Assembly (NCBI GenBank): GCA_943789375.1
Contig: CALSTX010000003.1
Coordinates: forward strand, 62,001 to 126,000
Length of the DNA stretch: 64,000 nucleotides
Direction of reading: 5' to 3'
Source of the DNA: an uncultured Opitutales bacterium
GTDB lineage: Bacteria; Verrucomicrobiota; Verrucomicrobiia; Opitutales; Seribacteraceae
Shown: piece after piece, positions 1 to 9,169 of the stretch
How the letters are laid out: the number at the start of each line of letters is the position of its first letter
How positions within the stretch are numbered: position 1 is the first letter of the stretch
The notes under the pieces: model-generated
What the model was told of the DNA's origin: nothing
The model's database searches: none
What the model saw: the letters and a program-made list of their open reading frames with translations, nothing else
Program-made: the position numbers and the translations under genes

Positions 1-1197
1 CCAGGCCTCAGTGCTCCCCACATATTTATCGGAATCCGGATCACGCAGGCTAACCCTGACCCGATAACTTTCCATCCCAAGTATGGAGAATACAAGCTTA
101 ACCAGTCCCAGGCATCCTTGGATTTCGTCTTGGAGTTGATCTTCCCGGATAAACAGGTGAGCATCATCTTGCGTAAACCCACGCACTCGGGTCATTCCGT
201 TTAATTCCCCAGATTGTTCCCACCTGTAAACGGTGCCAAATTCAGCCAAACGGATCGGTAGGTCCCGGTAGGATCGTTGTTCTGAATTGAAAATACGAAT
301 ATGCATCGGGCAATTCATAGGCTTGAGTAAATAGCCTTCAATTTCCCCTTCTTCCAGTTTGTTTGCCAAGTCAGAGCATGAACATCCTTCCGATGCCAGT
401 TCGCTTAAGCATTCGCGATGAATAATCGGGGGATATTGAGAGTCTTGGTAATAAGGGAAATGGCCCGAAGTTTTGTACAGGTCCAATTTTCCGATGTGCG
501 GTGTGTAAACTTGTGAGTAGCCCTGCTTGGCAAGCTCTTTGGATATAAAGCTTTCAAGCTCTTGCCGTAGGATGGCACCATTCGGCTTCCATAAAACCAA
601 ACCTTGCCCCACCATTTCATCGATATGAAAAAGCCCGAGATCACGCCCAAGGTTTCGATGATCTCTTTTTTTGGCTTCTTCCAGTTGAACTACATATTCC
701 TTGAGTTCATCCTTAGTTGCAAAAGCGGTTCCATAAATTCGTTGAAGTTGCTTGTTAGCGGAATCTCCACGGTGGTAAGAGCCAGCCACATTTAAAAGTT
801 TAAAAGCTTTTATTTTCTTTGTGTAGCCAACGTGGGAACCTGCACACAGATCTTTGAACTCACCGTTCTGGTAAAAAGAGATTACCTCACCGTCTGGGAT
901 GTCATCCAAACGGCCAAGTTTATAAGTCTCCTGCCCCATATTTTTGATAATCGAAACCGCTTCTTCCCGAGAAACTTCAAGCCTTTCAAAGCGTTGGTTT
1001 TCTTTGATGACTTTTTTCATTTCAGCTTCGATTTCTTCAATGATATCTGGGGTGAAGGGGATATCGGAATCAAAGTCATAGTAGAAACCTGAATCAGTGG
1101 GCGGACCGATATCAAGCTTGGTATCTGGGTACAACCGAAGAACCGCGGTTGCGAGCACATGAGCAGCAGAGTGACGAATTTCCTCCAAGGGAGACAT
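1..1197 (-). CDS. thrS: Threonyl-tRNA synthetase, C-terminal part beyond window edge
   Basis: Class II synthetase that charges tRNA-Thr in the cytoplasm. The reading frame is open from about 1257 to base 1, so it has no stop here and is missing from the ORF track. The translation starts with the editing-domain signature IRHSAAHVLATAV, followed by the second editing-domain region (DLCAGSHVGYT), LQRIYGTAF, and the catalytic motif KPMNCPMHIRIFN with RVRGFTQDDAHLF; the Cys and His there match the zinc ligands of the family. The N-terminal TGS domain (about 60 residues) of E. coli ThrRS is absent. I chose ATG at 1197 because GGAGGG lies 9 nt upstream; the ATG at 1206 touches that same GGAGGG. The gene follows metH by about 63 nt on the same strand and is probably co-transcribed. 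Confidence 0.95.
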   Translation of the reverse strand, partial: MSPLEEIRHSAAHVLATAVLRLYPDTKLDIGPPTDSGFYYDFDSDIPFTPDIIEEIEAEMKKVIKENQRFERLEVSREEAVSIIKNMGQETYKLGRLDDIPDGEVISFYQNGEFKDLCAGSHVGYTKKIKAFKLLNVAGSYHRGDSANKQLQRIYGTAFATKDELKEYVVQLEEAKKRDHRNLGRDLGLFHIDEMVGQGLVLWKPNGAILRQELESFISKELAKQGYSQVYTPHIGKLDLYKTSGHFPYYQDSQYPPIIHRECLSELASEGCSCSDLANKLEEGEIEGYLLKPMNCPMHIRIFNSEQRSYRDLPIRLAEFGTVYRWEQSGELNGMTRVRGFTQDDAHLFIREDQLQDEIQGCLGLVKLVFSILGMESYRVRVSLRDPDSDKYVGSTEAW

Positions 1198-1260
1198 TTC
1201 CTTCATCCCTCCATATTTACTTTTGACGAAGGCATCCTGCAATGCCAAAGGAACGAAAGA

Positions 1261-4200
1261 TTATTCTTCGAATCCTAAATTAGGTCGCAACCACTTCATC
1301 GCTACATCTTTGCTCCAACCTTTTCGTGCGGCATAATCTTCCACCTGGTCTTTGCCTAGGCTTCCGACATTGAAATAAGTAGATTGAGGATTGGAGAAAT
1401 AGAGCCCTGAAACAGAGCATCCTGGGTTCATTGCCCGGGATTCGGTCAACTCAAGACCAATTTTGTCCTCCACGGAAAGTAGCTCCCAAATTGTATCTTT
1501 TTCTGTATGATCTGGCTGGCTAGGATATCCACATGCAGGCCTAATACCTTGGTATTCTTCCTTGATAAGTGCCTGGTTACTAAGGTTCTCTTTCATCCCA
1601 TAACTCCACCACTCGCGTACTTTTTTGTGAGCAAGTTCAGCCATTGCTTCAGCAAAACGGTCGCCCAAGGCTTTTACCATGATCGAAGAGTAATCATCGT
1701 TTTGTTCTTCGAATTCTTGGGCCATTTTTTCAACGCCTGATCCTGCACAAACTGCAAAAGCACCAAGGTAATCAAGTTTGCTGGAATCTCGGGGTGCAAT
1801 GAAATCTGAAAGACATAAATGAACTTTCTTCGCCACAGATTGTTGTCTCCGTAGAAAGTGAAAAGTGCCCAGTTTTTTGGATTTCTCAATATCTTCAAAA
1901 ACCTCCACATCATCCTGGACGGAATGAGCCGGCCAGAGGCCAACAACAGCTTCGCATTTAAATGCCTTTTCCTTAATAATTCTTTCAAGTAAGTCCTGAG
2001 CATTTTCAAAAAGGTTTTTGGCTTCTTCACCGACACTTTTACGGTCAAAAATATCCGGAAACTTTCCTTTTAATTCCCAGGACCAAAAAAATGGAGACCA
2101 GTCAAAGTATTCCAAGACTTCATCTAATTCGGCAGTGAAACTATGAACTCCAAGTTTTTCTGGAAAAGGCTGTGCGATCTCTTGGTTTTCCCAATCTATA
2201 CTTGGTCCTTTTTTGCGGGAATCAAGGAGTGATACGAGTTTCTTTTCTCCACGTTTTTCATATTCCTCTTTGGTCTTTTTTTGGTCTTTCTTGAGCTTGG
2301 ATATAAAGACTTCTTTTTTATCTTCTTGGGTTAAGTCATTACACACATTTACAACCAACGAAGCATCTGGGACCTGCACAACCGCACTTTCATAATGGTG
2401 GGCAATTTTGATGGCGGTGTGGGCACGACTTGTGGTCGCACCACCAATCAATAAGGGAATATTTAAGCCACCTTTTTGCATTTCCTGGGCGTTGTGGATC
2501 ATCTCGTCCAACGATGGAGTGATCAGCCCACTTAGCCCAAGAATGTCGGCGTTATGATTTCGCACGGCTTCGAGGATTTTATCACAGGAAACCATCACAC
2601 CCAAGTCAATGACTTCCCAGTTGTTGCACGCAAGAACCACACCCACGATATTCTTACCAATGTCGTGAACATCACCCTTAACCGTAGCAATGACCATTGT
2701 CCCTCTTTTCTTAGATCCGGAATCGCCTTTCTCAGCTTCCATGAACGGTTCGAGGTAGGCGACTGCCTTTTTCATCACTCGAGCACTTTTTACTACCTGT
2801 GGTAAGAACATTTTACCTTCTCCGAACAGACCACCCACTACTTTCATCCCATCCATTAATGGGCCTTCAATCACTTCAAGAGGGCGTCCGAGAAGAGATC
2901 TAGCTTCTTCTGCATCTTCTTCGGCATAATCCCCAATTCCTTTAACCAGAGAATAGCTTAGCCTTTCAGCCACAGGCTTATCTCTCCAGGACAGGTCGGG
3001 GCCTTCCGATGTCCGGTTGGAATTTTTATCTTTTATTTTTTCCGCATATTCTAAGAGGTCTTCCCCTGCATTCTTTGACTTGTTTAGAACAACTGCTTCA
3101 ACTCTGGATCGCAGTTCATCTTCGATTTCGTCATAGACTGCAAGCATTCCCGCATTTACGATACCCATATCAAGCCCAGCTTGGCAGGCATGGTAAAGGA
3201 AACTTGCATGCATGGCTTCACGGACTAAATTATTACCACGGAAAGAGAAGGATACATTACTGATACCACCACTTGTACGAGCATGGGGGCAGCGTTTTTT
3301 TATTTCCCTTACTGCATCGATAAAATCTAGCCCATAGGCATTGTGCTCATCCATACCAGTGGCAAGAGTCAATACATTGGGATCAAAAATAATATCAGCA
3401 GGAGGGAAGCCAATATCTTTGACCAACAGGTTGTACGCACGTTCGCAAATACGAACCTTTTCGTCAAAGGTGGCGGCTTGTCCTTTTTCATCGAATGCCA
3501 TAACAACCACCGACGCACCGTACCTCATCGCAAGCCGGGCGTGTTGTTTAAAAGTTTCCTCTCCTTCTTTAAGACTGATTGAGTTGATAATACATTTCCC
3601 CTGTATCACTTTGAGACCCGCTTCAATCACGGACCATTTAGAACTGTCAATCATGATGGGAACCCGGGAAATATCAGGCTCAGAAACCACGAGGTTCAGA
3701 AACTTATTCATGCAGGCTTCACCATCTAGCAGGGCTGCATCAAAGTTAACATCCAGTATATTTGCTCCGTTTTCCACCTGTTGCTTGGCAACTTTCAAAG
3801 CAGAGTCGTAATCTTCCTTTTCAATAAGTTTCCGAAAGCGAGGAGACCCCGTCACATTGGTTCTTTCTCCAACCATGGTAAGAGAGGTAATATCCCCTTT
3901 TAATTCAAAGGGTTCGAGACCGCTAAGTCGTAGGGCAGGATCGATAACCACAGGCTTGCGAGGCTCTGCTTGAGATAATTTTTCTGCAATCGCATGAATA
4001 TGATCTGGAGTAGTCCCGCAACATCCACCTGCCATGTTTAAAAGCTTTTCGTCCGCAAATGTAAAAAGTGAGCCGGCTGTATCTTCGGGTTTCTCATCGT
4101 ATCCAGTTGGAGCCAGGGGATTGGGCAATCCCGCATTGGGATAGCAGTGAACAAAGCAATCTGCATTTTTAGCCAAGGCTTGGAGGTATGGGCGCATCGC

Positions 4201-4974
4201 ATCTGCTCCAAGTGCACAATTTAAACCGACTCCCAATGGTTTTGCATGGGCGATGGAATTCCAACAAGCTTCCGTTGTTTGCCCAGAAAGTGTACGCCCT
4301 GATGCATCTGTTATCGTAATCGACATGATTACAGGAAGTCTTTTCCCTGCCTCATCAAAAAAGTTTTCTATGGCAAAAATTGCTGCCTTGAGATTTAGGG
4401 TATCGAAGGTTGTTTCTGGCATTAAAATATCAACGCCTCCGTCCACTAAAGCCTTTGTTTGTTTGTAGTACGCCTCTACTAATTCATCAAATGTAACATT
4501 CCTAAGCGAAGGGTCGTTCACATCCGGAGAAAGGGATGCGGTGCGATTTGTTGGACCAATTGCACCTGCCACAAATCTCGGGCGTGTGGGATCTTTTTTC
4601 ATTGCGTAATCTGCTGCTTCTCGGGCGAGCTTTGCAGATGCAATGTTCACATCTTCCACAATTTCTTCGAGGTTGTAGTCAGCCATCGCGATGCTGGTAC
4701 CGCTAAAAGTATTGGTTTCCACTAGGTCGCTTCCAGCATCAAAGTACGATTTGTGAATATTTCGAATGATATCTGGTCTTGTTAGACTGAGTAGGTCATT
4801 GTTACCTTTTAATTCGCTGGCGTGGTTTTTAAATATATCGCCCCGAAAGTCATCTTCTTCGAGTTTTTCTTGCTGGATCATAGTGCCCATGGCCCCATCC
4901 AATATTAAAATTCGTTGGGTAAGGATGGACCTAAGGTCTTCTTCGTTTGGTCTTTGTTTAGAAAAATCTTTCAT
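1261..4974 (-). CDS. metH: Cobalamin-dependent methionine synthase
   Basis: Transfers a methyl group from methyltetrahydrofolate to homocysteine through cobalamin, in the cytoplasm. At 1237 residues it is full length and has all four modules. The homocysteine domain (about 1-335) has zinc ligands C253 (LNCALG) and C318/C319 ([10 protein letters not shown]). The pterin domain spans about 360-640 ([18 protein letters not shown]). The cobalamin domain has [11 protein letters not shown] with axial H770. The SAM-binding reactivation domain has [12 protein letters not shown] from about 1145. The start is ATG 4974. There is no good ribosome binding site, and the 6 nt before the ATG abut a perfect 26-bp palindrome that probably serves as operator. 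thrS follows downstream in the same frame. Confidence 0.98.
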   Translation of the reverse strand: MKDFSKQRPNEEDLRSILTQRILILDGAMGTMIQQEKLEEDDFRGDIFKNHASELKGNNDLLSLTRPDIIRNIHKSYFDAGSDLVETNTFSGTSIAMADYNLEEIVEDVNIASAKLAREAADYAMKKDPTRPRFVAGAIGPTNRTASLSPDVNDPSLRNVTFDELVEAYYKQTKALVDGGVDILMPETTFDTLNLKAAIFAIENFFDEAGKRLPVIMSITITDASGRTLSGQTTEACWNSIAHAKPLGVGLNCALGADAMRPYLQALAKNADCFVHCYPNAGLPNPLAPTGYDEKPEDTAGSLFTFADEKLLNMAGGCCGTTPDHIHAIAEKLSQAEPRKPVVIDPALRLSGLEPFELKGDITSLTMVGERTNVTGSPRFRKLIEKEDYDSALKVAKQQVENGANILDVNFDAALLDGEACMNKFLNLVVSEPDISRVPIMIDSSKWSVIEAGLKVIQGKCIINSISLKEGEETFKQHARLAMRYGASVVVMAFDEKGQAATFDEKVRICERAYNLLVKDIGFPPADIIFDPNVLTLATGMDEHNAYGLDFIDAVREIKKRCPHARTSGGISNVSFSFRGNNLVREAMHASFLYHACQAGLDMGIVNAGMLAVYDEIEDELRSRVEAVVLNKSKNAGEDLLEYAEKIKDKNSNRTSEGPDLSWRDKPVAERLSYSLVKGIGDYAEEDAEEARSLLGRPLEVIEGPLMDGMKVVGGLFGEGKMFLPQVVKSARVMKKAVAYLEPFMEAEKGDSGSKKRGTMVIATVKGDVHDIGKNIVGVVLACNNWEVIDLGVMVSCDKILEAVRNHNADILGLSGLITPSLDEMIHNAQEMQKGGLNIPLLIGGATTSRAHTAIKIAHHYESAVVQVPDASLVVNVCNDLTQEDKKEVFISKLKKDQKKTKEEYEKRGEKKLVSLLDSRKKGPSIDWENQEIAQPFPEKLGVHSFTAELDEVLEYFDWSPFFWSWELKGKFPDIFDRKSVGEEAKNLFENAQDLLERIIKEKAFKCEAVVGLWPAHSVQDDVEVFEDIEKSKKLGTFHFLRRQQSVAKKVHLCLSDFIAPRDSSKLDYLGAFAVCAGSGVEKMAQEFEEQNDDYSSIMVKALGDRFAEAMAELAHKKVREWWSYGMKENLSNQALIKEEYQGIRPACGYPSQPDHTEKDTIWELLSVEDKIGLELTESRAMNPGCSVSGLYFSNPQSTYFNVGSLGKDQVEDYAARKGWSKDVAMKWLRPNLGFEE

Positions 4975-4979
4975 ATACG

Positions 4980-5005
4980 CATCAACATATCATGATATGT
5001 TGATG
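4980..5005. promoter_or_regulatory. Perfect 26-bp palindrome, likely metH operator
   Basis: CATCAACATATCA is followed directly by its exact reverse complement, giving a 26-bp palindrome with no spacer that ends 6 bp before the metH ATG. It overlaps the candidate -10 element of metH. Position and symmetry suggest a dimeric repressor site. ArsR-family SAH-responsive regulators (SahR) are known to control methionine-cycle genes in other phyla, so that family is a candidate, but I cannot confirm a motif match. Confidence 0.6.
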
Positions 5006-5019
5006 TGAGATTTGGGCAA
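4992..5019 (-). promoter_or_regulatory. Candidate sigma70-type promoter of metH
   Basis: On the minus strand, TTGCCC (5019-5014) and TATCAT (4997-4992) are separated by 16 nt. The -10 lies inside the palindrome. Transcription would start near 4985, leaving only about 11 nt of leader before the ATG. Prediction from consensus only. Confidence 0.35.
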
Positions 5020-5067
5020 TCTGAAAAAGGACAAAATATACAGAATGAAAATTTAAAACAATTTTCT

Positions 5068-5096
5068 TTGCCAACATCCAATTTCAACTCTAGTAA
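5068..5096 (+). promoter_or_regulatory. Candidate promoter of tRNA-Pro
   Basis: TTGCCA (5068-5073) and TAGTAA (5091-5096) are spaced by 17 nt and sit 14 nt before the mature tRNA 5' end. The -10 is weak, so this is tentative. Confidence 0.3.
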
Positions 5097-5110
5097 TGGT
5101 ACCTTTATTA

Positions 5111-5188
5111 CGGGACGTAGCGTAGTCTGGTTAGCGCGCCTGCTTTGGGAGCAGGAGGCCGAGAGTTCGAATCTCTCCGTCCCGACCA
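5111..5188 (+). tRNA. tRNA-Pro (anticodon TGG)
   Basis: The acceptor stem CGGGACG pairs with CGTCCCG, followed by discriminator A and an encoded CCA. The anticodon arm CCTGC-TTTGGGA-GCAGG gives anticodon TGG. The T arm carries GTTCGAATC. It lies on the strand opposite to metH, in the divergent spacer. Confidence 0.97.
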
Positions 5189-5272
5189 TTTCATATTTTG
5201 TAATTTAGAGAAATGATTCCCGGAACCATAATTTTAAGAATCTGGTAGTTCTTAGCTGTAAAAGTCTTACTT

Positions 5273-5842
5273 GTGTACAAAGAAGAATTTTATTTAGGTA
5301 AAGATCGTGTTTTGATTTTAAAGATTCCAGACTTGGAATCTTGGTTAGATCCATTGCAATCAGAGTTTTGTTCTCATCGAAGAAAATGCAAAAACTCACA
5401 TAAAATTAATGGCAGATGGGAGAATTCCTATTTGGACATCGACTTAGTTCCAAGTGCTCGTATTCCGATGAGGTTTGCTCGAAAAGTTGGACTTGAGATC
5501 CTTAATACTAGATCAGTTTTATTATTTGAGCCTTTACCTGGCAGTGGTTGTGAGATGCCACCTTTTTGGTTTAACGTTGCGAAACCAGACGAATTAACCG
5601 GTTTGCATGACCATGCACATTTGTCTGTTTTATCAGCGGTTGTTTACCTACAAGCTGAATCAAATGCAGGAAATTTATATTTTCAGAAAAGCGAAGATAT
5701 TGAAGTAGTTCCAGAACCTGGGGAAATTGTTATATTTCCTCCTCATCTAAAGCATGGAGTGTCCATAAATAAATCCACTAAGGAAAGAATATCCTTGGCA
5801 TTTAATTTATTTCCCTTCCCACTGCCAAATCAGGATTTATGA
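5273..5842 (+). CDS. Putative 2OG-Fe(II) oxygenase-like protein
   Basis: A 189-residue protein resembling the small putative 2-oxoglutarate/Fe(II) oxygenases of the double-stranded beta-helix fold. Visible support: the cluster HDHAH at residues 112-116 followed by LSVLSAVVYL, which matches the family pattern of metal-binding His before a strand ending in YL; GEIVIFPPHLKHGV with the likely distal His at 161; and R172 in KERISLAFNLF, the expected 2OG carboxylate ligand. The substrate is unknown; relatives hydroxylate proteins or small molecules. The start is GTG at 5273, with no clear ribosome binding site. It stands alone between tRNA-Pro and korA. The fold call is fairly safe, the activity is inferred. 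Confidence 0.7.
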   Translation: MYKEEFYLGKDRVLILKIPDLESWLDPLQSEFCSHRRKCKNSHKINGRWENSYLDIDLVPSARIPMRFARKVGLEILNTRSVLLFEPLPGSGCEMPPFWFNVAKPDELTGLHDHAHLSVLSAVVYLQAESNAGNLYFQKSEDIEVVPEPGEIVIFPPHLKHGVSINKSTKERISLAFNLFPFPLPNQDL

Positions 5843-5983
5843 TAAATTTACGCCATAATTTTGATTTCATTTATTTTTAAATAAAATTAACAACTTTTTT
5901 TATGGATTAACGTTGAGATTCGTGAAAAGTACTATCATCAATTAACTTTACTATTTGGTTCACAAGCCTAACAAAAAATCCTC

Positions 5984-7825
5984 ATGACACCTTCAACCGA
6001 TTCTTTTGAAGAGATAGAATCAGCCGTTGTACGATTTGCCGGAGATTCCGGTGATGGCATGCAAACGGTTGGCGAACGTTTTACTGACTCCAGTGCTTTT
6101 GCTGGGAACGACATTGCAACCCTTCCAGACTTTCCCGCTGAAATTCGAGCACCTGCAGGAACCCTCGCTGGAGTTTCTGGTTTTCAGCTACAGTTTGGAA
6201 GTCGGAAAATTCTCACCCCCGGGGATCAGCCTGATGCTTTGGTGGCGATGAACCCCGCAGCCCTCAAGACAAATGTCGATGATCTGCCTGAGGGAGGGAT
6301 GCTTGTGGTTAATGTTGATTCATTTAAGAAAATGAACTTAACAAAAGCTGGTTATGAAACAAATCCTTTGGAGGATGAAGACTTTAGAAAAAAATATCAT
6401 TTAGTAGAGCTTGATCTTACGAGCTTAACCAAAGATGCCTTAACAGACAGCCCTCTCAAACCATCAGATAAAGCAAGGTGTAAAAACTTTTTTGCCCTAG
6501 GGTTTATGTACTATGTTTACGGTCGTCCCTTGGAACCAACCTTAAAATTTTTTAGTGATAAGTGGTCTAAACGTTTACCCGATCTCGCGGAAGCTAACTC
6601 CGTTGCCTTAAAAGCTGGCTTTAATCTCGGTGATACCATGGAAACAGCCCGTAATCGTTATCAAGTTTCCAAGGCCCCGGTGCAAGCAGGTTTATATCGT
6701 AAGATTTCCGGTAACGAAGCATTGGTTTATGGTCTGGTTGCTGGAGCCAAGCAGGCAAACCGGGAACTTTTATACGCTGGTTATCCAATCACACCCGCTT
6801 CTCCAATTCTCGAGGGACTCTCTGCTCTCAAGAAATTTGGCGTAAAAACCTTACAAGCAGAAGATGAGATTTCAGCTATGGGGATGGCTATTGGTGCCAG
6901 TTTTGCCGGAGATCTTGCCGTAGTTGCCACCAGTGGCCCGGGCATGTGCCTGAAGAGTGAATTTATCGGCTTGGCATCTATCACTGAACTTCCAGTAGTT
7001 ATCGTTAATGTACAACGGGGTGGACCCAGTACTGGCCTGCCCACCAAAACAGAACAGAGCGATCTTATGCAAAGCCTCTACGCCAGGCATGGTGATTGTC
7101 CACTACCTGTAATCGCTGCCCATTCACCTTCAGATTGTTTTGACTGTGCGATCGAGGCCTCGAGGATTGCTCTTACCTACATGACTCCCGTTATCTTATT
7201 GAGTGATCTCTATGTGGCCAATGGGTCAGAGCCGTGGCAGGTACCAAACGCAGGAGAATTACCTTTGATTGAAAATAAATTCGCAAACCCAGATGAAGAA
7301 TTTGTGGTCTACAAAAGAGATCCTAAAACATTAGCCCGAACGCAGGCGATTCCTGGGCAAGCAGGTATGGAGCATCGCATAGGTGGTCTGGAAAAAGCTG
7401 AAGATGGAGGCGTCAGTTACGACCCTGAAAACCATGAGAATATGACTCACCTACGCGCTGATAAGATAAATGGGATTGCTGAAAGCATTGACCCTATATC
7501 GATTCAAGGGGATTCGACGGGAGACTTACTTGTTATCGGATGGGGCGGCACATACGGTGCTATTTCATCCGCAACTAAAATGCTACAAGATGAAGGCTTT
7601 GCTGTGAGCAGCATTCATCTTAGGCATTTAAACCCTTTACCAAACGACTTGGGTAATATCATTAAGTCATTTAAGAAGGTCATTGTTCCTGAGTTAAATC
7701 TCGGGCAGCTGAGTACCATCCTTCGGTCTAGTTTTGTAACAGACATCATCTCCTACAACAAAATACAGGGTAAGCCCTTTAAGGTAGCTGAACTTCGCGA
7801 GGAGTTTTTGAAGCATCTTTCTTAA
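5984..7825 (+). CDS. korA: 2-oxoacid:ferredoxin oxidoreductase, alpha subunit (gamma-alpha fusion)
   Basis: Large subunit of a two-subunit CoA-dependent 2-oxoacid oxidoreductase, most likely 2-oxoglutarate:ferredoxin oxidoreductase feeding the TCA cycle. The 613-residue chain begins with the gamma domain (about 10-190, FAGDSGDGMQTVGERF) fused to the pyrimidine-binding alpha domain (from about 230), with GYPITPASPILEGLS near residue 266 and TSGPGMCLKSEFIGLA and QRGGPSTGLPTKTEQSD after it. A transketolase-C-like domain closes the protein. ATG at 5984 has no obvious ribosome binding site. korB follows after 19 nt, so the two form one operon. Substrate choice (2-oxoglutarate versus pyruvate) cannot be settled from the sequence. 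Confidence 0.93.
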   Translation: MTPSTDSFEEIESAVVRFAGDSGDGMQTVGERFTDSSAFAGNDIATLPDFPAEIRAPAGTLAGVSGFQLQFGSRKILTPGDQPDALVAMNPAALKTNVDDLPEGGMLVVNVDSFKKMNLTKAGYETNPLEDEDFRKKYHLVELDLTSLTKDALTDSPLKPSDKARCKNFFALGFMYYVYGRPLEPTLKFFSDKWSKRLPDLAEANSVALKAGFNLGDTMETARNRYQVSKAPVQAGLYRKISGNEALVYGLVAGAKQANRELLYAGYPITPASPILEGLSALKKFGVKTLQAEDEISAMGMAIGASFAGDLAVVATSGPGMCLKSEFIGLASITELPVVIVNVQRGGPSTGLPTKTEQSDLMQSLYARHGDCPLPVIAAHSPSDCFDCAIEASRIALTYMTPVILLSDLYVANGSEPWQVPNAGELPLIENKFANPDEEFVVYKRDPKTLARTQAIPGQAGMEHRIGGLEKAEDGGVSYDPENHENMTHLRADKINGIAESIDPISIQGDSTGDLLVIGWGGTYGAISSATKMLQDEGFAVSSIHLRHLNPLPNDLGNIIKSFKKVIVPELNLGQLSTILRSSFVTDIISYNKIQGKPFKVAELREEFLKHLS

Positions 7826-7844
7826 TTCTAAATTTTTAAAAATC

Positions 7845-8876
7845 ATGAGTTCGTCAACAACCGAAGAAGAGAGTTTAACCAAAAAAGATTTTGTTACATC
7901 CAATGATGTAAGATGGTGTCCGGGATGTGGCGATTATGCCATTCTCAATGCGGTGCAGAGAACCATGCCGGAATTGGGAATACCCAAGGAGAAATTTGTA
8001 GTGGTGAGCGGAATCGGGTGTTCCAGCCGGTTTCCTTATTACATGAACACCTACGGGTTTCACACCATTCATGGCCGTGCCCCGTCTGTTGCAACTGGTA
8101 TTAAAGTAGCTAACCCCGAGCTCTCCGTATGGATGATTACCGGAGATGGTGATGGTCTATCTATCGGAGGCAATCACCTGCTCCATTTATTGCGCCGAAA
8201 TCTAGATATCAATGTGCTCCTTTTTAATAACCGCATTTACGGGTTAACCAAAGGACAATATAGCCCGACTTCTGAAGTTGGAAAGAAGACCAAAAGCACA
8301 CCAGCTGGATCCGTGGACTATCCTGTTAATCCTCTTCTGTTTGCTTTAGGCAGCGAAGCCACTTTTATTGCGAGGACTACGGATACAGACCAAAAGCACA
8401 TGATTGAAACTTTTAAGGCTGCTCAGGCCCACAAAGGTACCTCCTTTGTAGAGGTTTTTCAAAACTGCGTTATTTTTAACAACAAAACATTTGAACCTAT
8501 AACCGGGCGTGATGTTAAAAATGATCAAATCCTTTATCTTGAAGAGGGCAAGCCTCTCGTCTTTGGTCAGAATCAAGATAAGGGCATACGATTGAATGGA
8601 CTTGACCCTGAGGTGGTCTCCTTAGGAGATAATGGTGCAGCAGGTGAGACTGAACTTCTTGTGCACAACCCAAAGAGTCCCAATGCTGCCTATCCCACTC
8701 TGCTAGCTCAAATGACTTACCCAACCTTTCCAACTCCCCTTGGAGTACTTCGGCAACTTGAGGGAAGGGAAACCTATGAAGAGTCCGTAGTCGGACAGAT
8801 TGAAGCATCGCAAGCGAAAGGGGAGGGGGCTCTGCAAGAATTACTTACCGGGAAGAACTCCTGGGTCGTGGAATAG
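7845..8876 (+). CDS. korB: 2-oxoacid:ferredoxin oxidoreductase, beta subunit
   Basis: TPP-binding subunit paired with korA. Residues C25 and C28 (RWCPGCGDY), C59 (GIGCSSRFPYY) and C208 (FQNCVIFNN) fit the four ligands of the single [4Fe-4S] cluster in two-subunit enzymes. The TPP/Mg motif is GDGDGLSIGGNH (about 100-111) followed by NNRIYGLTKGQ. No extra ferredoxin-like CxxCxxC domain is present, as is usual for this aerobe-tolerant type; a separate ferredoxin is expected as electron acceptor. At 343 residues it is normal length. It is the last gene of the korAB pair and is followed by a degenerate spacer. Confidence 0.95.
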   Translation: MSSSTTEEESLTKKDFVTSNDVRWCPGCGDYAILNAVQRTMPELGIPKEKFVVVSGIGCSSRFPYYMNTYGFHTIHGRAPSVATGIKVANPELSVWMITGDGDGLSIGGNHLLHLLRRNLDINVLLFNNRIYGLTKGQYSPTSEVGKKTKSTPAGSVDYPVNPLLFALGSEATFIARTTDTDQKHMIETFKAAQAHKGTSFVEVFQNCVIFNNKTFEPITGRDVKNDQILYLEEGKPLVFGQNQDKGIRLNGLDPEVVSLGDNGAAGETELLVHNPKSPNAAYPTLLAQMTYPTFPTPLGVLRQLEGRETYEESVVGQIEASQAKGEGALQELLTGKNSWVVE

Positions 8877-8932
8877 TTACTGCCTCGAGCAATAGTTGAC
8901 TGCCCAGCTATTTACCTTATAAATGAAATTCT

Positions 8933-9105
8933 ATGGAATTTATTGATAACCCGCAATTCGGTCACAAGAAAAACAAACTGCCCGTCATTCTTGGTTCCTG
9001 TAGCTCATGTTTGCGGTGCTCATCCTTGGCATTGTAGCTTCCAAGATTTATGTGGATGCCGTTTTGCACCCATCTGATGCTAGTGACAAGCAGGCGAGTG
9101 ACTAG
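8933..9105 (+). pseudogene. Possible frameshifted small membrane protein
   Basis: Two overlapping short frames could be halves of one gene. Frame one begins at ATG 8933 (MEFIDNPQFGHKKNKLPVIL) and stops at 9037. The second, from ATG 9007 to TAG 9105, reads FAVLILGIVASKIYVDAVL, a membrane-like stretch, then a polar tail. A single-base indel near 9000 would join them into a roughly 57-residue single-pass protein. There is no ribosome binding site and I recognise no family, so this may be chance, decay or an assembly error. It occupies most of the 293-bp spacer between korB and the Sel1/MORN gene. Confidence 0.25.
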
Positions 9106-9137
9106 TACATCTTTACCAGCTTGGTGTAAAATCGAAT

Positions 9138-9155
9138 CGTTTACCTTAGTAAACG
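9138..9155. terminator. Hairpin between convergent korB and the 9.2 kb gene
   Basis: CGTTTAC-ctta-GTAAACG forms a 7-bp stem with a 4-nt loop. Only short T-rich tracts follow on either strand, so it is a weak candidate for a bidirectional terminator between convergent transcripts. Confidence 0.35.
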
Positions 9156-9169
9156 CTTATTATGTAGTC

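Noticed and set aside
405-1092. Track ORFs in the thrS region (for example 405-650 and 832-1092)
   Set aside because: They are other-frame shadows of the long open thrS frame, which the track misses only because it has no stop in the window.
3341-3811. 156-residue plus-strand ORF
   Set aside because: It is antisense to the conserved pterin-binding domain of metH and resembles no family.
5006-5110. Cobalamin or SAM riboswitch upstream of metH
   Set aside because: The spacer is short and shared with tRNA-Pro, shows no B12 box or SAM core, and the putative transcription start leaves almost no leader.
5875-5893. AT-only inverted repeat upstream of korA
   Set aside because: Only A and T bases in a short stem; expected by chance in AT-rich spacer.
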